From Hyphomicrobiales bacterium (lineage in GTDB: Bacteria; Pseudomonadota; Alphaproteobacteria; Rhizobiales; Xanthobacteraceae), in contig JAKFVL010000006.1 of assembly GCA_021732215.1 (NCBI GenBank), forward strand, positions 1 to 64,000: a stretch of DNA of 64,000 nt, in the 5' to 3' direction. Below the pieces are notes generated by a model, which had not been told where the DNA came from, did no database searches, and saw only the letters and a list, made by a program, of their open reading frames with translations. How positions within the stretch are numbered: the first letter of the stretch is position 1; each line of letters opens with the position of its first letter. The translations under genes were made by a program, and so were the position numbers. Below, one piece after another: positions 21,901 to 30,245 of the stretch.

Positions 21901-21979
21901 CTCGTGCCGCCGATCTGACGTTCCTGCGGCGTTGCTGTAAATCCGATATCAGGAACGTCAGATCGATAAGCGGCACGAG
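21901..21979. repeat. Long bulged palindrome IR-A (23 nt loop)
   Basis: The left arm at 21901-21926 (CTCGTGCCGCC + GATCTGACGTTCCTG) pairs with the right arm at 21950-21979. The stem is about 25 bp, broken by a 4 nt bulge (ATAA on the right arm) 15-16 bp from the loop. The loop is 21927-21949, 23 nt. It is the first of two adjacent palindromes before the helicase gene. Confidence 0.85.
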
Positions 21980-21993
21980 AATCGAATATTTTC

Positions 21994-22067
21994 TAGTGCC
22001 CTTTAGTTTCCGAAGTTCGTGTGAGAGATCGCAGCAATGACGCTCGAACTTCGGAAACAGGGCACTA
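21994..22067. repeat. Long bulged palindrome IR-B (25 nt loop), spanning a start codon
   Basis: The left arm 21994-22019 (TAGTGCCCT-TTA-GTTTCCGAAGTTCG) pairs with the right arm 22045-22067 (CGAACTTCGGAAAC-AGGGCACTA). This gives a 23 bp stem with a TTA bulge 14 bp from the loop. The loop (22020-22044) contains GAGAG and the ATG at 22037 of the downstream helicase. The right arm encodes residues 4-10 of that protein. Confidence 0.88.
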
Positions 22068-25000
22068 ACGTGACCGCCGTGCTCGGGCCGACCAATACCG
22101 GCAAGACCCACCTCGCCATCGAGCGGATGGTGGCGCATTCGTCCGGGATTATCGGTCTGCCGCTGCGACTATTGGCGCGCGAGGTCTACAACAAGATTGT
22201 CGATCGGGTCGGCGTGAAAGCGGTCGCTCTCATTACCGGCGAGGAAAAGATCAAACCGCCGAACGCGCGTTACTGGGTCTCGACCGTCGAGGCGATGCCG
22301 CGCGATCTTGACGTGTCTTTTCTGGCCGTCGATGAAGTCCAGATTGCATCCGACCTCGAGCGAGGTCACGTTTTTACCGACCGTATTCTCAATCGCCGCG
22401 GCCGCGACGAAACATTGCTGCTGGGCGCTGCAACCATGCGGCCGATTATCGAACGGCTGCTGCCGGGCGTCAGCGTCGTCACGCGGCCGAGGCTGTCGCA
22501 GCTTGAGTTCTCGGGCGATCGCAAGATTACGCGCCAGCCCCGCCGGACCGCCATCGTCGCGTTCTCGGCCGACGAGGTTTACGCCATTGCCGAACTGATC
22601 CGCCGCCAGCATGGCGGCGCGGCCGTCGTTCTGGGGTCATTGTCGCCGCGCACGCGCAATGCGCAGGTCGAGATGTTCCAGAACGGCGATGTCGATTATC
22701 TCGTCGCCACCGATGCGATTGGCATGGGCCTCAATCTCGACGTCGATCACGTCGCCTTCGCGTCCGACCGTAAATACGACGGCTATCAATTTCGCCGCCT
22801 GACGCCGTCCGAATTCGCGCAGATCGCGGGCCGCGCCGGCCGCGCCACGCGCAACGGCACCTTCGGAACCACCGGCCGGTGCGCGCCTTTCGACAACGAC
22901 CTCGTCAATGCGTTGCAGAATCATGCGTTCGACAGCGTCAAGATGCTGCAATGGCGCAACTCCAGGCTCGACTTTTCCTCGCTGGGCGCGCTGCAGGTCT
23001 CGCTTTCGCTGACCCCGCAGCATGAGGCCCTCACCCGCGCGCCGCTGGCCGAGGATGTGCGCGTGCTCGATCATGCCGCCCGCGATCCGGATGTGCGCGA
23101 CATGGCGATGACGCCAGCGGCGGTCGAACGGTTGTGGGATGCCTGTCTCGTGCCGGATTACCGGAGGCTTGCCCCGGCGGCCCATGCAGAACTGGTCACC
23201 ACGCTGTTTGGCTTCCTGATGCGCAAGGGCCGCATCCCCGACGACTGGTTTGCCACGCAAGTCGACCAGACCCGGCGGACCGACGGCGATATCGACACAT
23301 TGTCGGCCCGGATCGCCCAAATACGGACATGGACTTTTGCCGCCAATCGGCCCGATTGGCTCGCCGACCCCGAGCATTGGCAGGGAATTTCCCGCGAGGT
23401 CGAGAATAAATTGTCCGATGCGCTCCACGAAAAGCTCACGGAGCGTTTCGTTGATCGCAGGACCAGTGTATTGATGCGCCGCCTGCGGGAAAACACGATG
23501 CTGAATACTGAAATTGGAAAGACCGGCGAAGTGATCGTCGAGGGCCATGCCATCGGCCGCCTCGACGGCTTCATGTTTACGCCCGAGGCGGCCGACGCCG
23601 GCTCTGATGCGAAGGCATTGCAAGCCGCAGCCCAACAGGCGCTGGCCGGCGAAATCGGCGCGCGCGCCGAGCGGCTCTCCAATGCGCCGGACGACCAGTT
23701 CGTGCTTGCCTCCGATGGTGTGGTGCGCTGGGTGGGTGACGCGGTTGCGCGCCTGGCTTCTTCCGACAACATACTGCAGCCGCGCCTGCGTATTCTTGGC
23801 GACGAGCATCTCACCGGCGCGCCGCGCGATTCAGTGCAGGCAAGGCTCGATCTGTGGCTGAAGACGTACACGGAAAAACTGCTCGGGCCGCTGTTCGAGA
23901 TATCGAAGGCCGAGGACATCACCGGCATTGCGCGGGGCATCGCGTTCCAGCTTGTCGAGGCGCTCGGCGTGCTCGAACGGCAGAAGATCGCCGCCGAGAT
24001 GAAAGATCTCGATCAGCCTTCGCGCGCCACGCTGCGCAAATACGGGGTGCGGTTCGGCGCCTATCACATTTATCTTCCCGGACTGCTGAAGCCGGCGGCG
24101 CGAAGCCTTGCATCGCTGCTCTGGGTGCAGAAGCAGGAGAATGTCGATCTCGGCGCGCTCTCCAGCGCCCAACATCTCGCCGGCAGCGGACGAACTTCGT
24201 TTCCGATCGACAAAAATCTCGATCGCGATGCGTACCGGGTGCTTGGCTATCGCTCATGTGGCGAACGCGCCGTGCGCGTCGATATTCTGGAACGCCTTGC
24301 AGATCTCATTCGTCCGGCGCTGTCCTGGCGCGAGGGCGCGCAGGGCACAAAACCTGCCGGAGCCTTCGACGGCCGCGGCTTCGTGGTGACGCAGGCGATG
24401 ACGTCGCTCACCGGATCGGCGGGCGAGGACTTTGCATCGGTCCTGCGCGCGCTTGGCTATCGCATGGATCGCCGTCCGGCGCTGCCGCCATCGCCAGCCG
24501 CTGCGCCTGTTGTGGAAACACCGGCCGCGGAGCAGGCCGAAGTCGCACCGCAGACAACAGATGCGCCGCAGACGGCTGATACGGAATCCTATGCGCTCGA
24601 TGGTCACGAGCCCGAGATGATCGCGCCAGAAGCAACGCCGCGGACCGCGCCTGCGCCGGAGGCTGTTTCGGAAGCTGTTTCAGACGCGGCTGTGCCCGAT
24701 CAGGCCGCAGGGGAGACGGCGAACGAGCCGTCCGCCAACACGGAGCCAACAGCGCCGGATGCAACTGGAGCGCCGGAGGTTTCTGCAAGCGTGGACGCTG
24801 CGCCCGCCGAACCGCAATTGATCGAGGTCTGGCGTCCAGGCGGACGATCTGAGGAACGCCGCCCGCGTCCTGATCGCAATCGTCAGCGTCATCAGCGTCC
24901 GCAGCAAAACCGGTCAGCGACCGGCGATGGTGAGGCGGCAGCCACGACCCCCGATCAAGGCAAGCGCGAGCGTCCCGATGGCGAGCGTCCCGGTGGCGGG

Positions 25001-25309
25001 CGGCGCGATGGCGAGCGCCGGGAGCGCAATCAGAACTTCCGCAAGCGGCGTGAGCAGCAGGCAAAACCGGCGGCTGACGCAAAGGCGACCGATCGCACCG
25101 AAGGAGTGGAGCGTCAGCCGTTCCGCGGCAAGCCGCAGGGCCAGGGCAGAGGCAAGTATCAGGGCAAGCCGGAAGGGCGTCAGAGCAATCCCGGCAAATG
25201 GTCGAGCGAGCCGCAGGCATCGAAGCGCGATCGCCCGGCCGATCCGAATTCGCCGTTCGCAAAACTGGCCGCACTCAAGGACCAGCTTGCGTCAAAGGAC
25301 CAGCGCTAA
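22037..25309 (+). CDS. SUV3-like superfamily 2 helicase
   Basis: A 1090-residue helicase resembling mitochondrial SUV3, an RNA helicase of the degradosome. Visible are Walker A GPTNTGKT near residue 20, motif II DEVQIASD, the helicase C-terminal motifs (VATDAIGMGLNLD, QIAGRAGR), a SUV3-like C-terminal helical region to about residue 800, then about 280 residues rich in Ala/Pro/Glu followed by Arg/Gln/Gly-rich sequence likely to bind RNA. The ATG 22037 lies in a palindrome loop; GTG 22070, just before TAVLGPTNTGKT, is an in-frame alternative. RNA turnover is inferred from the family. Confidence 0.88.
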   Translation: MTLELRKQGTNVTAVLGPTNTGKTHLAIERMVAHSSGIIGLPLRLLAREVYNKIVDRVGVKAVALITGEEKIKPPNARYWVSTVEAMPRDLDVSFLAVDEVQIASDLERGHVFTDRILNRRGRDETLLLGAATMRPIIERLLPGVSVVTRPRLSQLEFSGDRKITRQPRRTAIVAFSADEVYAIAELIRRQHGGAAVVLGSLSPRTRNAQVEMFQNGDVDYLVATDAIGMGLNLDVDHVAFASDRKYDGYQFRRLTPSEFAQIAGRAGRATRNGTFGTTGRCAPFDNDLVNALQNHAFDSVKMLQWRNSRLDFSSLGALQVSLSLTPQHEALTRAPLAEDVRVLDHAARDPDVRDMAMTPAAVERLWDACLVPDYRRLAPAAHAELVTTLFGFLMRKGRIPDDWFATQVDQTRRTDGDIDTLSARIAQIRTWTFAANRPDWLADPEHWQGISREVENKLSDALHEKLTERFVDRRTSVLMRRLRENTMLNTEIGKTGEVIVEGHAIGRLDGFMFTPEAADAGSDAKALQAAAQQALAGEIGARAERLSNAPDDQFVLASDGVVRWVGDAVARLASSDNILQPRLRILGDEHLTGAPRDSVQARLDLWLKTYTEKLLGPLFEISKAEDITGIARGIAFQLVEALGVLERQKIAAEMKDLDQPSRATLRKYGVRFGAYHIYLPGLLKPAARSLASLLWVQKQENVDLGALSSAQHLAGSGRTSFPIDKNLDRDAYRVLGYRSCGERAVRVDILERLADLIRPALSWREGAQGTKPAGAFDGRGFVVTQAMTSLTGSAGEDFASVLRALGYRMDRRPALPPSPAAAPVVETPAAEQAEVAPQTTDAPQTADTESYALDGHEPEMIAPEATPRTAPAPEAVSEAVSDAAVPDQAAGETANEPSANTEPTAPDATGAPEVSASVDAAPAEPQLIEVWRPGGRSEERRPRPDRNRQRHQRPQQNRSATGDGEAAATTPDQGKRERPDGERPGGGRRDGERRERNQNFRKRREQQAKPAADAKATDRTEGVERQPFRGKPQGQGRGKYQGKPEGRQSNPGKWSSEPQASKRDRPADPNSPFAKLAALKDQLASKDQR

Positions 25310-25347
25310 AGCGCGACGAGATTGGGACGAATCGTCATCGCGCTTTA
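25307..25347. repeat. Palindrome overlapping the helicase stop codon
   Basis: TAAAGCGCGA (25307-25316) and TCGCGCTTTA (25338-25347) form a 10 bp stem, and the ACGA/TCGT pairs inside extend it. The first TAA is the helicase stop codon. It may protect the transcript end or help terminate. Confidence 0.7.
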
Positions 25348-25368
25348 GGTTGTGGTTGAGCGTGGTCG

Positions 25369-25429
25369 TTTCGGAAAACCGCTGCACACCCTCGATCAAG
25401 CCGAGGGCATGCTTTTCCGGATCATGCTC
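25369..25429. repeat. Palindromic repeat, family E (copy 2)
   Basis: TTCGGAAAACCGCTGCACACCCTCG-ATCAAG-CCGAGGGCATGCTTTTCCGGATCATGCTC. The outer arms CGGAAAA / TTTTCCG enclose an inner CCCTCG/CGAGGG hairpin. The GATCCGGAAAAG...GGTTTTCCGAA form is a well-known dispersed repeat in rhizobial genomes (from memory). Confidence 0.75.
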
Positions 25430-25454
25430 TGGTTGACCGGAAGGTGATCTGCGA

Positions 25455-25736
25455 TTGGATCGTCAGCGGCTCGACAAATGGCTGTGGCACGCACGGGTGG
25501 TGAAGACCCGAAGCAGCGCGGCTGCACTCGTTGAGGGCGGCCGCGTCCGGATTGCTGGAACCCGTCAAAAGACGCCATCCCACCCGGTGAAAACGGGCGA
25601 CGTCCTCACCATATCGTTGGACAATCGTATTCGCGTGATGCGCGTCACGGGCTTTGCCGAGCGGCGCGGCGATGCGCCGGCGGCAAGGCTGCTCTACGAC
25701 GATATGGACCCGCATCCAGGCGCAAAATACGAGTAA
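25455..25736 (+). CDS. S4-domain RNA-binding protein (Hsp15-like)
   Basis: A 93-residue protein made almost entirely of one S4 domain (RLDKWLWHARVVKTRSSAAALVEGGRVRI). E. coli Hsp15 (HslR), the closest known type, binds stalled 50S subunits carrying nascent chains. The only start that keeps the conserved DRQRLDKWLW block is TTG 25455, with GGTGAT about 8 bp upstream. It sits between the helicase and fdxA in an order conserved in related bacteria. Confidence 0.88.
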   Translation: MDRQRLDKWLWHARVVKTRSSAAALVEGGRVRIAGTRQKTPSHPVKTGDVLTISLDNRIRVMRVTGFAERRGDAPAARLLYDDMDPHPGAKYE

Positions 25737-25941
25737 CTGTCGTGCGTTGCATCCCTTGCGGCAGCGCGGTTCCTGCGCTACCCCAAGCCGCCCGCGCTTT
25801 CCGGCGCGATGGACCCCGGTTCACCGCAAGAATGTGCGCAAACGATTGACTGAAGGCATTTTCTTGCGCGACAGCAAAGAACTGTCGGGGGAACTTGCTG
25901 GACTGCCCTGACCCGTTTCGGAGCCTTGTTCGGAGCTTTGG

Positions 25942-26283
25942 ATGACTTACGTCGTCACTGATAACTGCATTAAGTGCAAGTATACGGACTGCGTTGAGGT
26001 TTGCCCCGTCGATTGCTTTTACGAGGGCGAGAACATGCTGGTCATCAACCCGGACGAATGCATCGACTGTGGGGTGTGCGAGCCTGAGTGCCCCGCCGAC
26101 GCGATCAAGCCGGATACCGAGCCGGGGCTCGAAAAGTGGCTCGAGGTGAACACCGAATATTCCAAGGGTGCCTGGCCGAATATCACCCAGAAGAAGGAAC
26201 AACCTGCGGACGCCAAGGAATTCGACGGGCAGGAGGGCAAGTTCGATAAGTATTTCTCGCCCAACCCGGGTGAGGGAGACTGA
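25942..26283 (+). CDS. fdxA: 7Fe ferredoxin FdxA
   Basis: A 113-residue ferredoxin with one [3Fe-4S] and one [4Fe-4S] cluster. Cysteines at 9, 17, 21, 25 and 40, 43, 46, 50 follow the Azotobacter FdI pattern: C-x7-C-x3-CP, then [12 protein letters not shown]. The C-terminal extension ([19 protein letters not shown]) is standard for this type. Acts as a cytoplasmic low-potential electron carrier; the partner is unknown. ATG 25942 follows a GGAGC-like site. Confidence 0.96.
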   Translation: MTYVVTDNCIKCKYTDCVEVCPVDCFYEGENMLVINPDECIDCGVCEPECPADAIKPDTEPGLEKWLEVNTEYSKGAWPNITQKKEQPADAKEFDGQEGKFDKYFSPNPGEGD

Positions 26284-26546
26284 TTCGGAAATCAGCGCTT
26301 TGGGAGGCAGCCAAGCCAGCATAGGGCTGCCGGAATCCTGCCGTTTTAACTTTAATCCCCGATTATCGTTGCCCAACAGGCCGTCCAGGGCCTGCCGTGG
26401 GCCATAAATCATTGATTTTTGCGGGAAATGTGCTATTCTGGGCACACTGAACAGAAAAAGCTCGCCCAGTCGCGCCGTCGCCTTTTGGCCCTTCCGGGTT
26501 CCCGAAACAACATCGAACAGGGGCGTGGCGGTTCCGCGCGCAGGCC

Positions 26547-27575
26547 GTGTCAGACAAATCGCGTAAAAAGAGTACCTCTAAAACCTCAAGTAAGGCGCTC
26601 GCGGGAAGCCGCGGTGCAACAAAGAGCGCGTCCAGGAGTTCTTCCAAGACGTCTGGTTCTTCCAAGAACGCCAGGGCGCGAACATCTGTTGCGAAGGCGT
26701 CGGCCAAAAAATCGGCGACAAAGTCCTCCAAGAACAAAAGAAGTGTAATGCCAAAAAGCACTGCCCAGAAAACTGCAAAAACTGCGAAATCCGCCGGTTC
26801 GAAGTCGACTGCTTCGAAGGCGACTGTTTCGAAGACAAGCGCCTCGAAGACGGCCGTTTCGAAGACGGCTCTTAAAGCTCCCGTGAGCAAGGTGCCTGCA
26901 AAGGTCGTCGCCACGAAAGCTCCGGCGGCGAAGCCCGCCGCCAAGGCCGTTCCGCCGCGTGTCGAGGAACCGAAGAAGCCGCTGACCAATCGGCTGGGCT
27001 TCAAGACCAACGAATTCGTGGTTTATCCCGCGCATGGCGTCGGCCAGATCCTCTCTATCGAGGAGCAGGAAATCGCCGGCGCGAAACTCGAGCTGTTCGT
27101 CATCAACTTCATCAAGGACAAGATGACGTTGCGTGTTCCGACGTCGAAGATCGCCAACGTCGGCATGCGGAAGCTGTCCGAACCCTCTCTCGTCAAGCGG
27201 GCGCTGGAAACGCTGAAGGGCCGGGCTCGCATCAAGCGCACGATGTGGTCGCGCCGGGCTCAGGAATACGAAGCGAAAATCAACTCCGGCGACATCGTTG
27301 CGATCGCCGAGGTCGTCCGCGACCTGTATCGGTCTGAGTCGCAGCCCGAACAGTCCTACAGCGAACGGCAGCTTTATGAAGCGGCGCTCGATCGTCTGTC
27401 GCGCGAGATCGCGGTGGTGCAGCACGTCACCGAGACCGAAGCGGTCAAGGAAATCGAATCGCAACTTGCCAAGAGCCCGCGTCGCGGCACCAAGACGGAA
27501 GCGGAAGCCGATGGTGACGCGGACAGCGACGATACGGATGGCGACGAAGCCGGCGTCAAGGACGAAGCTGCCTGA
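26547..27575 (+). CDS. carD: CarD family RNA polymerase-binding regulator with basic N-terminal tail
   Basis: CarD proteins bind the RNA polymerase beta subunit and promoter DNA and stabilise open complexes, acting strongly on rRNA promoters. The CarD domain is residues 145-310 (FKTNEFVVYPAHGVGQI ... KLSEPSLVKRALETLKG). In front lies a 140-residue Lys/Ser/Ala/Thr-rich, histone-H1-like tail. The chosen GTG 26547 includes the whole tail; an internal ATG near 26748 is possible. The acidic C-terminus (DGDADSDDTDGDE) is also low complexity. Followed by a strong terminator. Confidence 0.9.
   Translation: MSDKSRKKSTSKTSSKALAGSRGATKSASRSSSKTSGSSKNARARTSVAKASAKKSATKSSKNKRSVMPKSTAQKTAKTAKSAGSKSTASKATVSKTSASKTAVSKTALKAPVSKVPAKVVATKAPAAKPAAKAVPPRVEEPKKPLTNRLGFKTNEFVVYPAHGVGQILSIEEQEIAGAKLELFVINFIKDKMTLRVPTSKIANVGMRKLSEPSLVKRALETLKGRARIKRTMWSRRAQEYEAKINSGDIVAIAEVVRDLYRSESQPEQSYSERQLYEAALDRLSREIAVVQHVTETEAVKEIESQLAKSPRRGTKTEAEADGDADSDDTDGDEAGVKDEAA
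26798..26872 (+). repeat. 15 bp tandem repeat inside carD
   Basis: Five consecutive 15 bp units, each beginning TTCGAAG (one CTCGAAG), encode the pentapeptide series SKSTA, SKATV, SKTSA, SKTAV, SKTAL. The copy number of such an in-frame repeat could vary between strains without breaking the frame. Confidence 0.85.
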
Positions 27576-27596
27576 ATTGCGAGGTCCGAAGATATC

Positions 27597-27627
27597 AAAA
27601 AGCCCGGCTCTTGAGCCGGGCTTTTTT
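27597..27627. terminator. Intrinsic terminator between carD and the M48 peptidase gene
   Basis: AAAAAGCCCGGCT-CTTG-AGCCGGGCTTTTTT: a 9 bp GC-rich stem with flanking A and T runs, so it works for both convergent genes. Confidence 0.92.
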
Positions 27628-27656
27628 GTGAGTGCGCCATGGGTTTCGATGCAGCA

Positions 27657-29153
27657 CTAGTCGACCACGATCTTGACCCGGTCGCGCACCTTGACGTTTG
27701 CTTTGCCGTCCAGCCCGTTCAGGATGCGAAAACGCTCGATCGGCCGGTCGATGCTGGCCATCCGGTTGGCAAGCGATTCGACCGTGTCGCCCGGCTGCAC
27801 GGTAATGACCTTGATGCGCAGCGGCCGCGCCGCCTGAATTTCCGCCAGCGTGAGACGGCGGAACGAATTGACCGTTTCGCGGAAGTTGCGATCCGCCTCG
27901 ACCGTGCGCTGACGGGCCGCGAAGATGAAGCGATACACGTCGCTGCCGACCCGCATCACATAAACGCGGAATTGCCATTGATCGCCTCGGGCCACCGATG
28001 TCGCACCCGGGAAACCGTTGACCGCGACATCTTCCGTCGCTGTCTTGTCGACATTCTCCATCCATCCGGCATTCAGATAGTCCGTTAGCGATTGCTCGTC
28101 GGGAACACGTACCACGTCGAGGCGCATGGCCTGATTGCCCCCTTCACGGACGCCAATAACCGCTTGCGCGGTATTATCGAGCGCAAAGCCGTCGGGCGCG
28201 GTGAAGGTGAAGCCGAGCTTGGGATGCAGAAAGCGGCGGCCGCGGACGAAGCCCTCGCTCGGATCTTCGCCGTAAACGATGTTGTCGATCGCGCCGAGAT
28301 AGGTTTCGCGGTCGCGTTCGCGGGCTTCGGGCGATACGTACTGGCGGGCATTGGCCTGGGCATTCTGAACGCGCTCGGGCGTTGCCGGGTGCGACGCCAG
28401 GAAGTCGAGCGGCCGCGGATCGAGGTTCGATCGTGGCGCCTTGAGCGTTGCGTTGCGCTCCATCGATGCGAGGAAGCGCGCCGCGCCATAGGGATCGAAC
28501 CCGGCCTTCGCGGAGATGCCGACGCCGATGCCGTCAGCTTCGAATTCCTGCGCGCGCGAGAAGCTCGCCAGCGTCAGTTTGGATTTCGCGAGCGCCAAAG
28601 CCGTCAGGTCCGGATCGCTGCCTGTCTCGGCGAAGACCCGGCTGACAAGCGCTGCCTTGCGGGACTCTTCTTCTCGAATCGCGGCATGCTTCGCCAGAAC
28701 GTGCGCCATCTCGTGCGACAGCACCGACGACAGTTCGGAGGTGTCGCTGGCCAGCGCGATCAGTCCCCGCGTGACGTAGAGCTGCCCGCTTGGCAGCGCG
28801 AACGCATTGACCGCGCCGGAGTTGAGGATTGTCACCTTGTACGCGAGGTCGGGCCGATCCGACGATGCGACCAGCCGATCTACGGTCTTGGAAATCAATG
28901 CTTCGAGGCGCGGATCGTCGTAAGCTCCGCCATAGGACGCCAGGATGCGTCCATGCTCGCGTTCAGTCGCGGGAGTCTGGGCAAGAATCCGGGCCGGCTT
29001 GGCGCTCGGCGCCGCCGTCGCGCCGGTCTGAAAACGAGTCAAATCGCCGCAGCCGCAAAGAACGATCGCCAGTCCAAGTATGGCGGTCGTGGTCAGAGGC
29101 GATTGTCCCGGTCCTGTCAGGAGTTGTCCCACACCCAAAGCCAAAGCCACCAT
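27657..29153 (-). CDS. M48 family metallopeptidase lipoprotein with C-terminal LysM-like segment
   Basis: A 498-residue exported peptidase. The N-terminal hydrophobic stretch ends in LCGCG, consistent with a lipoprotein or close-cleaved signal. The zinc motif HEMAH is at residues 147-151, with the third ligand Glu expected near QEFEADGIG. This layout matches the BepA/YfgC group that degrades misfolded outer membrane proteins, but with a LysM-like C-terminus (ITVQPGDTVESLANRM ... DRVKIVVD) in place of TPR repeats, suggesting peptidoglycan binding. It lies downstream of the SNase-like gene with a 4 bp gap, so the two are probably co-transcribed. Confidence 0.88.
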   Translation of the reverse strand: MVALALGVGQLLTGPGQSPLTTTAILGLAIVLCGCGDLTRFQTGATAAPSAKPARILAQTPATEREHGRILASYGGAYDDPRLEALISKTVDRLVASSDRPDLAYKVTILNSGAVNAFALPSGQLYVTRGLIALASDTSELSSVLSHEMAHVLAKHAAIREEESRKAALVSRVFAETGSDPDLTALALAKSKLTLASFSRAQEFEADGIGVGISAKAGFDPYGAARFLASMERNATLKAPRSNLDPRPLDFLASHPATPERVQNAQANARQYVSPEARERDRETYLGAIDNIVYGEDPSEGFVRGRRFLHPKLGFTFTAPDGFALDNTAQAVIGVREGGNQAMRLDVVRVPDEQSLTDYLNAGWMENVDKTATEDVAVNGFPGATSVARGDQWQFRVYVMRVGSDVYRFIFAARQRTVEADRNFRETVNSFRRLTLAEIQAARPLRIKVITVQPGDTVESLANRMASIDRPIERFRILNGLDGKANVKVRDRVKIVVD

Positions 29154-29157
29154 CCAG

Positions 29158-30027
29158 CTAATTCGTCTTCAAACCACCTTGGACGCGCCCGCGTCCCGGT
29201 GATGACTCATTCTCGCCTAACACGTCGATCTGTTCCACCCGAAACACTTCGATCCTCGGTCCGCCTCGCTGTCCGATCCACCCCCGGACGCGAATGTTCC
29301 GATTTTCGAACGATTTAACCGTTATTTGAGCCTCTTCAAATGCTGTAACGGTTCGCTTCGAGAGGGTCACCGCAAAATCCTGTGTCCAGCGGCGGCCAAA
29401 ATTCACATAAGTGACAGCGCCAGCCTGCCGGACGGAAAGAACCTTGCCTTCCACCACCCCGAACTGCCCCAAGGCTGTCAAAATATCGCCGGGTCTTTCA
29501 GCGTTTTTTAAGGCAGCGGGATTGGCCCAAATGCCGCGCCTGGCCCGGCGGGCGATATTTTCCGCCTCGGAAAGTTGAGGCAGACATGTGGCATCGATCA
29601 TAGGCGACATCATCGCCGCTCCTTGCTCGAGCAGCGCGGTCTGGATCGAGGTCTCCGCCCTGTCGCCGAATGCAAATCCGGTCTGCCGTCCATACCGATC
29701 CGGCGCATCGTCGCTCCCCCGCAACGACACGGCCCGGCCTTCGGTCAGCGCAGCGAGCGCTGCGTGGGCATGCTGGCGGTCCTGCGAACCGACCGGCAAT
29801 TCGATCCCGGCAAGGCGGATTTCCCGTCCATCATCGAGCCGCATGGTACGGCCGTCGATAATCGCTGCGACGCGGCCGTCGCCCTGCGCAGCAAGATCGC
29901 ATGCGAATGCCGATTGGCCGAATGCAAGACAAATCGCGGTCACACCGGCTGCGTGCACACGAAAGTTGCGCAGTCTCGCGGACCTGAGTTGTCGAACGCA
30001 ACATGTGCGGTGACTGGGACGATCCAT
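29158..30027 (-). CDS. Exported SNase-like nuclease family protein
   Basis: A 289-residue protein with an apparent signal region (GVTAICLAFGQSAFACD, cleavage near Ala-42) and a thermonuclease/TNase-like OB fold (VAAIIDGRTMRLDDGREIRLAGIELP, then SLRGSDDAPDRYGRQTGFAF). The Arg/Asp/Glu positions of active staphylococcal nuclease are only partly evident, so catalysis is not assured. A second beta-rich C-terminal region follows. The downstream M48 gene starts 4 bp after its stop, so they probably form an operon of envelope proteins. Confidence 0.78.
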   Translation of the reverse strand: MDRPSHRTCCVRQLRSARLRNFRVHAAGVTAICLAFGQSAFACDLAAQGDGRVAAIIDGRTMRLDDGREIRLAGIELPVGSQDRQHAHAALAALTEGRAVSLRGSDDAPDRYGRQTGFAFGDRAETSIQTALLEQGAAMMSPMIDATCLPQLSEAENIARRARRGIWANPAALKNAERPGDILTALGQFGVVEGKVLSVRQAGAVTYVNFGRRWTQDFAVTLSKRTVTAFEEAQITVKSFENRNIRVRGWIGQRGGPRIEVFRVEQIDVLGENESSPGRGRVQGGLKTN

Positions 30028-30245
30028 CCGATTTCCGTTTCACGGGAAAAGATTGATCGAGCTTGCGCGGTGAAATCGCGGAAAGCGAGTGCCAGAAATC
30101 GGTACCATGCAGGCAGCGCCGACCCTGTAGCTCCGTGTGCATCGGTCGCTGCTTGCCGCTTCACAACCGTTGCGTCATGATCGCGCCAACAAAAGACATG
30201 CCGCGCATCAAGACGCGGCCAAAATGCAAAAATACCTGGGAGGAA

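Noticed and set aside
21901-22067. CRISPR-like array
   Set aside because: There are only two palindromes, with different arms and no direct repeats or spacers; no cas genes are present.
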